A stretch of DNA of 64,000 bases from Aquisphaera giovannonii. Its GTDB lineage: Bacteria; Planctomycetota; Planctomycetia; Isosphaerales; Isosphaeraceae. The translations under genes and the position numbers were made by a program. Below the pieces are notes generated by a model. That model had not been told where the DNA came from. It searched no databases and was given only the letters and a program-made list of their open reading frames with translations. Below, piece by piece: positions 38,859-49,607 of this stretch. Positions within the stretch are counted from its first letter, which is position 1. Each line of letters opens with the position of its first letter. The stretch covers positions 2,666,001-2,730,000 of the forward strand of contig NZ_CP042997.1 of NCBI RefSeq assembly GCF_008087625.1. Reading direction: 5' to 3'.

Positions 38859-40154
38859 TCAGCGGGGAGGGACCGGACCCGCCGCCGGTCGGCCGGCCTT
38901 CGGGCCGCCGGAACGGGGCGGGGCGGCGCCCCCGCGATTGGAGGCCGGTGCTTTCGGGGCTGCCGTTCCGGCCTTGGCGGACTCGATGGCAGCCGCCGGG
39001 CTGAGGAAGGGGAGCACGGTCTTGCGCCGCCCCCCCTGGAGCTTGACGACGACCGGCTTCGTCTGGGGATCGGACGGCGAGAGGGTATGCGAATCCTTCT
39101 TCTCCTCCGGCGTCCCTTCGTGCGTGATGGTCTCGAGCGTCAGCCGCGTCGTCGGCTTCTCCGGGTTCGAGTAGACCATGGAGATCCTCACCGTGTACTC
39201 GCCGTCGAAGCCCCTGGGGCAGACATAGATGTCCTCGGGATGCTTCCCGTACCCGTTCTTGACGATCGATCCGCCGAACACGGTGCGGGGTAGCAACTTG
39301 CTCGCCGAGGCGCCGAGCGGCTCGCTCACGACGAGGTCGTAGTCGGCGTCCCCGTCCCAGCTCAGCCGGATGAAGACGTCGCGGGCCTCGGCGGCGGCGA
39401 GCCGATCGAGGAGGGATTTCGCCTCGGAGGGCTTGGCATCTTCCCGGAGCGCCGCGGCCAGCTTCTCGACCTGGTTCCGGGCCTCGATGCGGTAATATTC
39501 GTCCTGCCCCGGCCAGCCGAGCGAGAGGAGCCGCTCGACCGCGTCTCCCATCCGACCGGCGTCCCTGGTCTTCTGCGCCAGGTTGATCATCATGACGAGG
39601 GGCTCGGACCGGTGCGGCACCTTTGCCGCCGCCTCGTCCAGCAGCGCACCGACGCGATCGTAGTAGCCCTTCAGGTAGAGCTTGTCGGCGGCGCTGACGA
39701 GGTCGTTCGGGTTGTGCGTCCGCTGAGCGAGGTCGGCGGCATAGTTCAGGGCCGTCTTCACGTCCTCCGGACGGCCGTTGTTCATCTCGATCGAGAGGGC
39801 CAGGGCCTCGTACATCCACGGCTCGCGTTGGCTGACCCGCTGCGTCAAGTAGCCGGTGAGCATGGCGTGGACCTCGCGGAAGCTCCTGCTGAGGTTGAGG
39901 ATCCGAAGCGCCTCGCGGAGTTTCTCGGGGCCCTGGTCGTGCGTCCGATAGAAGTCGGACCAGAACTTGTACGGGTCTGTATGCTCCGCCGGCCGGGAGG
40001 CCGCCGCCCTGCCCGGGGTGACGGGGACCAGTGCCCGACTCCCCTTATCATCCGTCACGACGGGGGGACTTGAAGGGCCCACCCTGGGCGAGAACCCGGC
40101 CTGGCCGTCCGTCTGTCGAGGCTTCGAAACGCCGTCGGGACCAGCCGGCAGCAT
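38859..40154 (-). CDS. Protein with TPR-like and DUF2135-like segments, probable frameshift extension
   Basis: The annotated ATG (40154) gives 431 residues. There is no signal peptide and no Shine-Dalgarno sequence before this ATG. Residues about 60-240 are helical and repeat-like. Residues about 250-345 contain RLSWDGDADYDLVVSEP, a pattern seen in exported DUF2135/YfaP-like domains. The C-terminus is Ala/Gly/Pro-rich. The same frame is open upstream through 40229, where it meets the A9 tract of the preceding gene. I infer that it is expressed as the C-terminal part of a fused exported protein rather than on its own. See the slip site at 40228-40236. Confidence 0.65.
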   Translation of the reverse strand: MLPAGPDGVSKPRQTDGQAGFSPRVGPSSPPVVTDDKGSRALVPVTPGRAAASRPAEHTDPYKFWSDFYRTHDQGPEKLREALRILNLSRSFREVHAMLTGYLTQRVSQREPWMYEALALSIEMNNGRPEDVKTALNYAADLAQRTHNPNDLVSAADKLYLKGYYDRVGALLDEAAAKVPHRSEPLVMMINLAQKTRDAGRMGDAVERLLSLGWPGQDEYYRIEARNQVEKLAAALREDAKPSEAKSLLDRLAAAEARDVFIRLSWDGDADYDLVVSEPLGASASKLLPRTVFGGSIVKNGYGKHPEDIYVCPRGFDGEYTVRISMVYSNPEKPTTRLTLETITHEGTPEEKKDSHTLSPSDPQTKPVVVKLQGGRRKTVLPFLSPAAAIESAKAGTAAPKAPASNRGGAAPPRSGGPKAGRPAAGPVPPR

Positions 40155-40219
40155 GGCGCCGGACTGGTCCCGAGGATCTGAGGGATTTGGGGACGAGGAT
40201 GAGCCCGCGGCGGCATCAC

Positions 40220-41944
<1,725 letters not shown>

Positions 41945-42475
41945 GATCGATGCTCTCCACCAGAGGGGTTGACCGGCAGCAGGACCGGCTTGGGCGCTAG
42001 ATGTTTCCCCAGATTACTTTACGATCGGCGCACCGGGGCGACAAGCGTTCCCGGGTGCGGGGTCCTCGTCGGGATGCGAAGGTCGTGAGAATCGGCCAGG
42101 GACTCTAAACTTGACCGGGTGGTCGTCCGCTTCGGCGTGTCGACGCGTTCGAGGCGCCCGGACGGCCGTCCCAGTCCGAATCCGACTCTCGTTCGACATC
42201 CATTATGCCACATGCTCGGCGAACCGGCTAAAGACGCGAGGTTCGGGAGTGACCGGCCAGCATCCCCGGCAATGCCGCCGACGGCGGGGAGTCGGCGGGC
42301 CGCCTTTGACACGGCGGACTCGCTGTCCTAGGAATTCTCCAGGTGGAACGAAGACGGGCACTTCGCCCCTGGCCGCACGCCGCGAGCGTTCACGACGGTC
42401 GGACACGACCCGGGGGAACATGCCGGGCGCGACGACCCGACGCTGGCCCGGAGCCTCCTCCAGGATCGAGCGATC
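41945..42475. other. Divergent intergenic region
   Basis: About 530 bases lie between two divergent genes. I see no gene, no hairpin with a T tract and no confident promoter pair. Open frames on both strands look like GC-driven shadows. Confidence 0.5.
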
Positions 42476-42880
42476 ATGAGCGACGACACAAACAAGACGA
42501 GCCCCGCGCCCGCTGCATTCGATTTTACCGCCTTCCCGTCCAACACGCTCTTCCACGAGCGGCGGACCGGACGCGACCGCCGAGCGACGGGCGAGGGGCC
42601 GCAGCCGCATGCGGCCTCGAAGAAGAGCACCTTGCCGGCCGCCCCCGCGGAGAGGCGTGCTCGCAAGGAGAGGCGGCGCCGGATCGACCCCACCACCTTC
42701 GAGAAGCAGTACACCGACGACGAGATGGAATTCATGAACGCCATGCAGCGCTTCAAGGAACGCACCGGCAAGTCGTTCCCCAGCTATGGCGAGGTGATCC
42801 GCGTGGCGGTCTCCCTGGGATACCGCAAGGAGGTCGAGCTGGCCGACGAGATCCTGGCGGCCGAAACCTATGAGCATTGA
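42476..42880 (+). CDS. Small charged protein, planctomycete-type, function unknown
   Basis: This 134-residue protein has an Arg/Lys-rich disordered N-terminal half (HERRTGRDRRATGEG, ERRARKERRRR) and a compact C-terminal half DPTTFEKQYTDDEMEFMNAM ending in GKSFPSYGEVIRVAVSLGYRK. I recall similar proteins in several planctomycetes; the C-terminal part resembles small DNA- or protein-binding helical modules. Basic content hints at nucleic-acid contact, which is inference. It ends 40 bases before a strong bidirectional hairpin. Confidence 0.7.
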   Translation: MSDDTNKTSPAPAAFDFTAFPSNTLFHERRTGRDRRATGEGPQPHAASKKSTLPAAPAERRARKERRRRIDPTTFEKQYTDDEMEFMNAMQRFKERTGKSFPSYGEVIRVAVSLGYRKEVELADEILAAETYEH

Positions 42881-42920
42881 AGGCTTGCCGGCTCGCGGCG
42901 GGCTGCCGGTTAAACGCGAA

Positions 42921-42953
42921 GGCCGGCCCACGCAAGGGACGCGTGGGCCGGCC
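42921..42953. terminator. Bidirectional hairpin between convergent genes
   Basis: A perfect 13-bp stem (42921-42933 with 42941-42953, loop AAGGGAC) lies between the convergent small-protein gene and the gene at 42993. It has no long T tract on either side, but its position fits transcript-end formation for both. Confidence 0.6.
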
Positions 42954-42992
42954 GGGCTGTATCGAATTGCACGCGGGTGCCCGCGGCGGGGT

Positions 42993-44372
42993 TCAGCGGG
43001 CGGTCGCCGTGCGGGACTGCGAGACGGTCACCACGGCCGGGCCCGTGAAGACGTTGACCCAGGCGTACATCGCCTCGCGCGTCAGCCGGACCGCGCGGTT
43101 CAAATCCGTGGGAGGGGAGGCCGCCGCCGTCGAGACCTCGACGCTCGCGGTCGCCACGGCGGGCGAGCGGTCGGCGGCCGAGCCGAATCCATCTCCGCCA
43201 TCCGCGAGGAGCCCATCCAGTTCCGGCTCCAGCTCATTCCGGCCCGCGCCCTCCGTCCCGATCTTCGCCCCGGGCGAGGGGAGCGAGGCCGTCTTCGTGG
43301 CCGGCATCACCGCGACGGCGACGACGACCTTCGGAGCCGTGTCGACGGGAGCCTGCGATGCCTCGAGCTTCGGAGATTCGGCCCGGTCCGCGACCACGGA
43401 GGCCGCGACGACCTTCGCGGGCTCTGACTCGACGGCCCGGCTCGCGTCCCCGGCGATCGTGGCGAGATGGCCCGCGAAGTAGAGGCTCTGGCCCTTCTCC
43501 ATGCCAGCGAACGAGGGCAATGACGACTTCGGCTTCGTCGCGATCGGCGGGACGGCTGCGATCGGGCCCGGGGTTCCGGGGGCGGGCGTCGGCGTCGTCG
43601 CGGGCCCGGAGGCCACCTTCTCGACCGGGGCGGCGGCGGGGGACGCGGTGATGATTTCCCGAGCGACGGCCGCGGCCGCGGCCGCCGGCCTGCGGGCGGA
43701 GCCGCCGAGGATCGCCGAGCAGATCCGGAGCGGATCCAGCGCCTTCTTCGGGGCGGGGGGCGGTGTCGCCACGGGCTGCCTCACCGGGAGCCCGGCGAGC
43801 TTCTCACTCACCGCCTTGAGTGCGATATCCCGGCACCGCACACCGGCGGCGACCAGGTCGAGGTGGGCCCGGGGCTTCTCCGGCCGTCGCACGATCGGCG
43901 GCTTCACGCCGAGGTCGGGTCGGGTGCTGTTCTGATCACGCTCGTATTCCCAGCACGAGACGCGGGCGACGACCGCGGGGTGGTGGGCACCGGCCTTCCG
44001 GACGAGGGACGCCGGACGTATCGCCACCCGGAAGGACTCGTTGACGGGCGCCGAACGGCCGGCGGTCGGGCGCCTGGCGACGCGCACCGATGCCTCGTGC
44101 GCCGCACCTTCGGGTGGGGCCGGGGCCGTCGCCGTCGCGACGATGGTATTCGCGGCCGGCGGTGTCACCTGGGCGGGGGCGAATCGGCCCGTGTCGGTGC
44201 GGTGGCTGACGATCACGTAGTCCGCGTCGTGCGGGTTGCGGGTGTCCCAGTCGGCGAACCTGGCGTTCATCCAGTTCTGAGTGGAGGCGACCCAGCTCTC
44301 GAGCATCGGGGCCCCGGGGATCGTCATTCCCAGGGCCACCACCAGACTGACCAAGACCAGTCGTAAAGTCAT
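42993..44372 (-). CDS. Large exported Ala/Pro-rich protein, function unknown
   Basis: This 459-residue protein has a GGAGAACG ribosome site before its ATG and an N-terminal hydrophobic segment (LVLVSLVVALGMTIPGAPM) that may be a signal or anchor. The first conserved block (ESWVASTQNWMNARFADWD) and the last (DLNRAVRLTREAMYAWVNVF, then TGPAVVTVSQ) flank a long low-complexity middle rich in Ala, Pro and Val. These conserved ends are seen in planctomycete proteins of unknown role. Cysteines occur in VSCWEYERD and GVRCRDIAL and might form a disulfide. No partner is evident. Confidence 0.65.
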   Translation of the reverse strand: MTLRLVLVSLVVALGMTIPGAPMLESWVASTQNWMNARFADWDTRNPHDADYVIVSHRTDTGRFAPAQVTPPAANTIVATATAPAPPEGAAHEASVRVARRPTAGRSAPVNESFRVAIRPASLVRKAGAHHPAVVARVSCWEYERDQNSTRPDLGVKPPIVRRPEKPRAHLDLVAAGVRCRDIALKAVSEKLAGLPVRQPVATPPPAPKKALDPLRICSAILGGSARRPAAAAAAVAREIITASPAAAPVEKVASGPATTPTPAPGTPGPIAAVPPIATKPKSSLPSFAGMEKGQSLYFAGHLATIAGDASRAVESEPAKVVAASVVADRAESPKLEASQAPVDTAPKVVVAVAVMPATKTASLPSPGAKIGTEGAGRNELEPELDGLLADGGDGFGSAADRSPAVATASVEVSTAAASPPTDLNRAVRLTREAMYAWVNVFTGPAVVTVSQSRTATAR

Positions 44373-44703
44373 CGGTCGTTCTCCGGGTCGTTATTCATGA
44401 TCGCTCGGGTAGCTATCCCAGGGGCGAATGTGAACGGTGGGTGGAGTAGCAGTCGGACTTGTTGAACATTATCGACAGGGTGATGCGGGTGCTTTAGGGG
44501 CAAAGCGGTGTTTGGATAAAACTTGGCGAGGAGGAAGACCCTGTGGCACCGTGTCGGCCGGTTTGAGCCCCCCGGAATGGCCCGGATTGCTCGAGGTGGA
44601 CCGGCGCTCCGAGAAGAGCCTGCCGAATGGCGGGACGACGGCCCTGGGGCGGCCGCGATGGCGGGCGCGTGCGTACCGGTCCCGCGTTTGGCGAGGTCTC
44701 CGG

Positions 44704-44731
44704 TTGTGTTCCTGGAGAGTCCTCTTATAAT
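44704..44731 (+). promoter_or_regulatory. Sigma-70-type promoter for rpsA
   Basis: TTGTGT (44704-44709) and TATAAT (44726-44731) are separated by 16 bases. The -10 box is a perfect consensus in a GC-rich genome, and transcription would start near 44738, just upstream of the hairpin. Confidence 0.6.
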
Positions 44732-44747
44732 GGAAGATTCGAGAATT

Positions 44748-44781
44748 CCACCCCTTGCGTGGAGGGGTGGTTTCTTTTTTT
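44748..44781 (+). terminator. Terminator-like hairpin in the rpsA leader (candidate attenuator)
   Basis: An 8-bp perfect stem (44748-44755 with 44763-44770, 7-base loop) is followed by TTTC and seven T residues (44771-44781). This is a canonical intrinsic terminator, placed between the promoter and the rpsA start codon, so it probably limits read-through into rpsA. Confidence 0.65.
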
Positions 44782-44908
44782 GGGGACCTCGGGATGGGGC
44801 AGCGAGGGGGAGGGGGTCGGTCGGCCGGCTCCTTTCGCGGCCAGCCGCATCGCCGGACAGTGGGCCTTGCCTCGGTGGGCCAGGCCGGAATTGAAACGAT
44901 ACTCAAAC

Positions 44909-46693
44909 ATGGTAGATCGCAATCTTCTCCGTGAGTTCGACGTCAGCGAAGACGAGCTGAGCGCCCTCGTGACCGCCGAGGACGGCAGCGATAGCCTGGA
45001 GCAGTTCCTCGGCGAGGGCCAGAGCTTCCAGATCGGTTCCATCGTCGCCGGCAAGGTCGTCGAGATCGTCGGCGACCAGGTCGTCGTGGACGTCGGCTAC
45101 AAGTCCGAAGGCCTCGTCGCGCTCAACGAGTGGGAAGACGAGCCCCCGCCGCAGCCCGGCGACGCCGTCGAGGTCCTGCTCGAGGGCATGGAAGACGAGA
45201 CCGGCGAGATCGTCCTCTCCCGCAAGAAGGCGCACCGGATGCGCGCCTGGGAGATGGTCATCTCGAAGTACCACGAGGGCGACGTGGTCAAGGGCAAGGT
45301 CACCCGCAAGATCAAGGGCGGCCTGCTCGTCGACATCGGCGTCAACGTCTTCCTGCCGGCCAGCCAGGTGGACATCCGCCGCCCGTCGGACATCGCCGAC
45401 TACATCGATCAAGAGATCGAGTGCATGATCCTCAAGATCGACGAGAGCCGGCGCAACATCGTCGTCAGCCGCCGCAAGCTCATCGAGATCACCCGCGAGG
45501 AGCAGAAGAAGCGGCTCCTCGAGGAGATCGAGGTCGGGCAGGTGCGCAAGGGGACCGTCAAGAACATCGCCGACTTCGGCGCGTTCGTGGACCTCGGCGG
45601 CATCGACGGCCTGCTGCACATCACCGACATGAGCTGGGGCCGGATCAACCACCCCAGCGACATGCTGAAGATCGACGACCAGCTCGAGGTCATGGTCCTG
45701 CACGTGGACAAGGAGCGCGAGAAGATCGCGCTGGGCCTCAAGCAGAAGAGCCCGAGCCCGTGGGAGAACGTCGCCGACAAGTACCCGGTCGGCACGCGGG
45801 TCACCGGCGAGGTCGTCAACGTGATGAGCTACGGCGCCTTCGTGAAGCTCGAGGAGGGCATCGAGGGCCTGGTCCACATCTCCGAGATGAGCTGGACCAA
45901 GCGCATCAACCACCCGAGCGAGCTGGTCAACATCGGCGACAAGATCGAGGTGGTCGTCCTCGGCATCAACAAGGACAAGCAGGAAATCTCCCTCGGCATG
46001 AAGCAGACCCAGGTCAATCCCTGGGACCAGGTCGCCGGCAAGTACCCGCCGGGCACGATGGTGGAGGGGACCGTCCGCAACCTCACCAACTACGGCGCCT
46101 TCATCGAGATCGAGGAGGGCATCGACGGCCTGCTGCACATCTCCGACATGAGCTGGACCCGCAAGATCGGCCATCCCAACGAGCTGCTCGAGAAGGGCCA
46201 GCGGATCAGCTGCCAGGTGCTCAACGTCGACCAGGACCGCAAGCGGATCGCCCTGGGTCTCAAGCAGCTCAAGGAAGACCCGTGGGAGACCGACATCCCG
46301 GGCCGCTACGAGCCGAGCGACGTGGTGAAGGGGAAGGTCACGAAGCTCACCAACTTCGGCGTCTTCGTCGAGCTGGAGCCCGGCCTGGAGGGTCTCCTGC
46401 ACATCTCCGAGCTGGCCGACCACAAGGTGGATAGCCCGGAGGAGGTGGTGAAGGTCGGCGACGAGATCGAGGTGAAGATCCTCCGCGTCGATCGCGGCGA
46501 GCGGAAGATCGGCCTCTCCCGCAAGAAGGCCCACTGGACCAAGCCCGGCGAGGAGGACGTCGACGTCGAGGCACAGGAGTCCAGCGAGTCGCAGCCCGCC
46601 AAGGAGACCAAGGAGCTCAAGGGCGGCCTCGGGGGCGGCGGCCCGCTGTTCAGCATGGGGAGCCCGTCCAACAGCGATAATTCCGGGAGCTGA
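44909..46693 (+). CDS. rpsA: 30S ribosomal protein S1
   Basis: The ATG at 44909 gives 594 residues with six S1 RNA-binding domains, visible as repeated G-x-V ... GAFV-x-L units: KVVEIVGDQVVVDVG, GKVTRKIKGGLLVDIG, GTVKNIADFGAFVDLG, GEVVNVMSYGAFVKLE, GTVRNLTNYGAFIEIE and GKVTKLTNFGVFVELE. The number and order match S1 of full length. S1 brings mRNA to the 30S subunit and aids unfolding at the start site. The acidic tail (DVDVEAQESSESQ) ends in a Gly/Ser-rich C-terminus. Expression is likely controlled by the leader terminator at 44748. Confidence 0.97.
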   Translation: MVDRNLLREFDVSEDELSALVTAEDGSDSLEQFLGEGQSFQIGSIVAGKVVEIVGDQVVVDVGYKSEGLVALNEWEDEPPPQPGDAVEVLLEGMEDETGEIVLSRKKAHRMRAWEMVISKYHEGDVVKGKVTRKIKGGLLVDIGVNVFLPASQVDIRRPSDIADYIDQEIECMILKIDESRRNIVVSRRKLIEITREEQKKRLLEEIEVGQVRKGTVKNIADFGAFVDLGGIDGLLHITDMSWGRINHPSDMLKIDDQLEVMVLHVDKEREKIALGLKQKSPSPWENVADKYPVGTRVTGEVVNVMSYGAFVKLEEGIEGLVHISEMSWTKRINHPSELVNIGDKIEVVVLGINKDKQEISLGMKQTQVNPWDQVAGKYPPGTMVEGTVRNLTNYGAFIEIEEGIDGLLHISDMSWTRKIGHPNELLEKGQRISCQVLNVDQDRKRIALGLKQLKEDPWETDIPGRYEPSDVVKGKVTKLTNFGVFVELEPGLEGLLHISELADHKVDSPEEVVKVGDEIEVKILRVDRGERKIGLSRKKAHWTKPGEEDVDVEAQESSESQPAKETKELKGGLGGGGPLFSMGSPSNSDNSGS

Positions 46694-47349
46694 CTCGGAG
46701 GGGATCCCCCCGGGGCATCCTGCCTCGCTTCTCTTCCACAAGGACCGCCCGACGCCTCGCGTCCGGGCGGTCCTTTTCGTTTGTCGCTCCGGTCGCGACA
46801 ACCGTCCTGGACCGCGGCCCTGATCGCAGTCCAGATCCCTTCGGGCGACGCAGCCCTCTCAGCCGGCATAACCTCCCGATCTCGCAGACTACCGTGCCGG
46901 TCGTATCATTTCTCTAGCCGCCATTCTCTGTATATTCCCAATACGTCCTAGATTTCCGGGTCACCCTTAAGTTATCAAAGAGGCGGCTCCGATATCTCGT
47001 GGTGTGGGATCTGACCGGAGGGATCGGGCATGCGGACCGGCTGGCGTCGCGTCGGGGTTGGGCCCCGACGTGGGCTTGCCGAGGCCGACCACCCGTCGCG
47101 GTCCTAGCCGTCGGTGAAGCCGACGGCGATGGGGCCGGTGACGGGGCGGCACGGGGCCCGGGTCCCGCCGCTACCGACCGATCAACCGGCGCGGTTGCGG
47201 GTGTTTGCCACCCCTGGGGACTCGTGCGGGCCCGGTGATGCGGGTACGCGCGACCTCCCTGCCCGGAGCAGGGGGCTGGACCCGCGGCCCGACGTCCCGA
47301 TCCGTTGATGAGGGCGGACCCTGTTTCGACCGACACAACGAGGATCTTC
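46694..47349. other. Intergenic region between rpsA and sigma factor gene
   Basis: This is a 655-base gap. The first part holds the rpsA terminator at 46741. An AT-richer patch near 46895-46990 may contain the sigma gene promoter, with TATATT at 46931-46936 but no matching -35. From 47000 to 47340 it is GC-rich with no credible gene. Confidence 0.5.
46741..46777 (+). terminator. Intrinsic terminator after rpsA
   Basis: An 11-bp stem (46741-46751 with 46764-46774, 12-base loop) is followed by TTTTCGTTT. It starts 47 bases after the rpsA stop. Confidence 0.75.
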
Positions 47350-48186
47350 ATGGCCCGTATTCGCCGACACCGCCGTGACGTGGTCCAGAGCCCCCTGGAG
47401 ACCTATCTCCGGGAGATCAACGAGATGGCCCTGCTGACCGCGGACGAGGAAAAGCAACTGGCTTATCGCATCTCCGATGGGGACGATTCGGCCCGCGATC
47501 GCATGGTCCGGGCGAACTTGCGGCTGGTGGTGAATATCGCCCGCGGCTACGTCGGGAAGGGCCTGGCGCTCCAGGACCTGATCGAGGAAGGGAACCTGGG
47601 CCTCCTCCGCGCCGTCGAGGGTTTCGACCCGGCCGTCGGCACGCGATTCAGCACGTACGCGAGCTACTGGATCAAGCAGTCGATCAAGCGGGCGCTCGTC
47701 AACACGGCGAAGCCGATCCGGATCCCCGCCTACATGGTCGAGCTGCTCTTCAAGTGGCGGAGGATGGCCGCCGACCTCCAGGAGACGCTCGGGCGTCCGG
47801 CGACCTTCGAGGAAGTCGCCCGGGAATTGAAGCTCCCGAAGAAGAAGCTGGCGATCGTGAAGAAGGCGATCAAGGTGTACAACCTCGTCCCGCAGACGGA
47901 TCAGCCCGAGAACGGCTGGAGCCTGGGCGAGATGCTCATGGACGAGCGCACGCGGACTCCCGACGTGGAGATGGTCGAGGCCGACAACCTGCGGCTGGTC
48001 ATGAACCGCCTCGAGGAGATGGACAAGCGCGAGGCGACCGTCCTCCGGATGCGGTTCGGCCTCAACGATGCGCCGCCGAAGACGCTGAAGGAGATCGGCG
48101 AGTCCCTCGGGCTGACCCGCGAGCGGGTGCGACAGATCGAGAACGAGGCCCTCGGCAAGCTCTCGGCCTCGCTCATGGCGGACTGA
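47350..48186 (+). CDS. Sigma-70 family RNA polymerase sigma factor, RpoD-like
   Basis: The ATG at 47350 has CGAGGA seven bases upstream and gives 278 residues (starts at 47305/47308 are weaker). It has region 1.2 (SPLETYLREINEMALLTADEE) and complete region 2 (LRLVVNIARGYVGKGLALQD, then TRFSTYASYWIKQSIKRAL). Region 3 follows, then region 4.2 with the HTH TLKEIGESLGLTRERVRQIE. It lacks region 1.1, so it is a group 2-like factor. The basic N-terminus is MARIRRHRRDVV. It converges on the PEP-CTERM gene and overlaps it by 14 bases. Confidence 0.93.
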   Translation: MARIRRHRRDVVQSPLETYLREINEMALLTADEEKQLAYRISDGDDSARDRMVRANLRLVVNIARGYVGKGLALQDLIEEGNLGLLRAVEGFDPAVGTRFSTYASYWIKQSIKRALVNTAKPIRIPAYMVELLFKWRRMAADLQETLGRPATFEEVARELKLPKKKLAIVKKAIKVYNLVPQTDQPENGWSLGEMLMDERTRTPDVEMVEADNLRLVMNRLEEMDKREATVLRMRFGLNDAPPKTLKEIGESLGLTRERVRQIENEALGKLSASLMAD

Positions 48187-48922
48187 GCGGCCCGGGGCGA
48201 CGGACGGTGCGGCGGGCGCGGCGACGGAGCCAGGCGAACCCGCCGGTGGCAGCGACGAAGACGATCAGCGGGGCCGGCTCGGGCACCGGAGCGGGGAGCC
48301 GGCCCTGGAGTGCCCGCAGGTTCGTCATCGGGCGATCTCCCGAGAAATCCGTGGCGAAGCTCCCCTGGAACGTGCTGTTCGACTGGGCGATCACACGGAA
48401 GTAGACGTCCGACCCGAAGGCCTGGGCGAGCTGGCCGCCGGTGATCTTCATGTTGAGGTCGAACACGCCCGAAGGCCCCATCGAACCCTCCTGGACGGGC
48501 TGGGCGCCGAACGCGGTCGGCGTCCCTTCAAGGAGGAGCCCGCGGTAGAGCTGGCCGCGAATGGTGACGGTCCCGTAGAGCTGGAATCGATTGCCGGGCG
48601 CCTCGATCAGCTTGCCGTTCTGGTCGAGCTTGAGGTTCAGCGTCTGTTCGAGCGTCCCGTCCTGGTCGGGCTGGACGTCGATCATCTCGCTGCCCTTCGG
48701 CCCCAGCGCCAGGAACTGGGGAGCGTTGACCACCTGGAACGTCCCCGTCTTCGATGCGGGATCGAAGGTGTAGGTCTGCGAGCCGACGACATCGCCGGCG
48801 ATGTCCGGGAACGAGCGCGAGGTCCTCGGCCGTATCAGGTCGGCATGCGCGGTCGCACTTCCGATCAATAACACGGCCAGCGCGGCCCGGAGCCTGGGTA
48901 TGGTGCTGCACATCCGTTGCAT
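48173..48922 (-). CDS. PEP-CTERM sorting-signal protein
   Basis: This 249-residue protein has an N-terminal signal (ALAVLLIGSATAHA). The C-terminus is a PEP-CTERM sorting signal: PVPEPAPLIVFVAATGGFAW, followed by an Arg cluster RRRARRTVRR. Such proteins are exported, anchored and processed by an exosortase, usually in polysaccharide-producing bacteria. The central 180 residues are beta-rich (YTFDPASKTGTFQVVNAPQ, FQLYGTVTIRGQLYRG), like extracellular adhesin or matrix proteins. No exosortase gene is in the window. The last 12 residues after the Arg cluster overlap the sigma gene end. Confidence 0.9.
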   Translation of the reverse strand: MQRMCSTIPRLRAALAVLLIGSATAHADLIRPRTSRSFPDIAGDVVGSQTYTFDPASKTGTFQVVNAPQFLALGPKGSEMIDVQPDQDGTLEQTLNLKLDQNGKLIEAPGNRFQLYGTVTIRGQLYRGLLLEGTPTAFGAQPVQEGSMGPSGVFDLNMKITGGQLAQAFGSDVYFRVIAQSNSTFQGSFATDFSGDRPMTNLRALQGRLPAPVPEPAPLIVFVAATGGFAWLRRRARRTVRRPGPLSPP

Positions 48923-49105
48923 ATTCTCGTCCCTCGAGACGCATCTCGTCGTTGGGACTGTCGTCTTCCTGACGTATCATCCCCGGCGGCAAGGATGAGA
49001 TCCCGGCTCTCGTCGGCCGGCTCTCATCCCCTCGCGCGAGGGGACGGGATTAGACCCCGAAGCTCCCGGGCCGTCAATGCGAAAGAAGCAACGCGTCGCG
49101 GTGGC
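48923..49105. other. Upstream region of the PEP-CTERM gene and IS target flank
   Basis: It holds a 16-base palindrome (49028-49043) and, at 49097-49105, the left copy of the 9-bp target duplication of the insertion sequence. Confidence 0.5.
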
Positions 49106-49235
49106 GGGTGCACGTCAGCTTCTGCGCCTTCTATTGCGAGGACGAGGATGTCAATGGAGGAACGCGGGGGTTCCGTGGTAGAGTGCGGCCCTTCGGTGCT
49201 TTGGAGGCCCGATCTACCCCGGCGGAGGCCGATCC

Positions 49236-49607
49236 ATGGATGGGACGATGGCCGAACTTCAGGCGAGATTGGACCAACTCCTGAAGGAGGCGGCACGCGT
49301 CGCCGTGGCCCTCGATCGGGCCGACGGCACGGTGGTGGGCATCCCCCACTACTCGGTCATCGAAGCCCGTGCCCACGAGCTGGGGCGGCGGCTCAGCCGT
49401 ACGGTGCAAGCCCGTCACATGGGGGAGCTGGCCTCGCACGCGACCCGCTCGGTCAAGTGCCCCGAGTGCGGCACCCGCTGCGAGGTCGTCCCCAGGAGTC
49501 GCTCCGTCACTTCGATAGACGGCCCCCTGGACTTCGATGAGCCGATGGGTCATTGCCCCCGCTGTCGCCGCGGGTTTTTCCCCCCTCCGGGAGGCGCTGG
49601 GCCTTGA
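49236..49607 (+). CDS. ISKra4-like transposase, N-terminal frame (orfA)
   Basis: This 123-residue frame starts with GGAGG seven bases upstream. It has a helical N-terminus and a zinc-ribbon-like motif (CPECGTRCEVV, then HCPRCRRGFF). In the zero frame it ends soon after, at GGAGP. A +1 shift in the T5C6 run (49575-49585) would continue it as PLREALGLDAR in the orfB frame. The zinc-finger part probably binds DNA ends. A fused product of about 534 residues is expected, consistent with ISKra4-type transposases. Confidence 0.8.
   Translation: MDGTMAELQARLDQLLKEAARVAVALDRADGTVVGIPHYSVIEARAHELGRRLSRTVQARHMGELASHATRSVKCPECGTRCEVVPRSRSVTSIDGPLDFDEPMGHCPRCRRGFFPPPGGAGP

Larger units (their letters stand above)
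44373..44908. other. Leader region of rpsA
   Basis: About 535 bases hold the promoters of the divergent gene at 42993 and of rpsA. A promoter-like pair and a terminator-like hairpin are marked separately at 44704-44781. The other 330 bases show no other recognised element. Confidence 0.6.

Noticed and set aside
42203-42931. Minus-strand frame across the small-protein gene
   Set aside because: The plus-strand gene has a conserved-looking C-terminal block, whereas this frame does not.
44903-46801. Minus-strand frame opposite rpsA
   Set aside because: Leu/Asp/Val-rich shadow of six S1 repeats.
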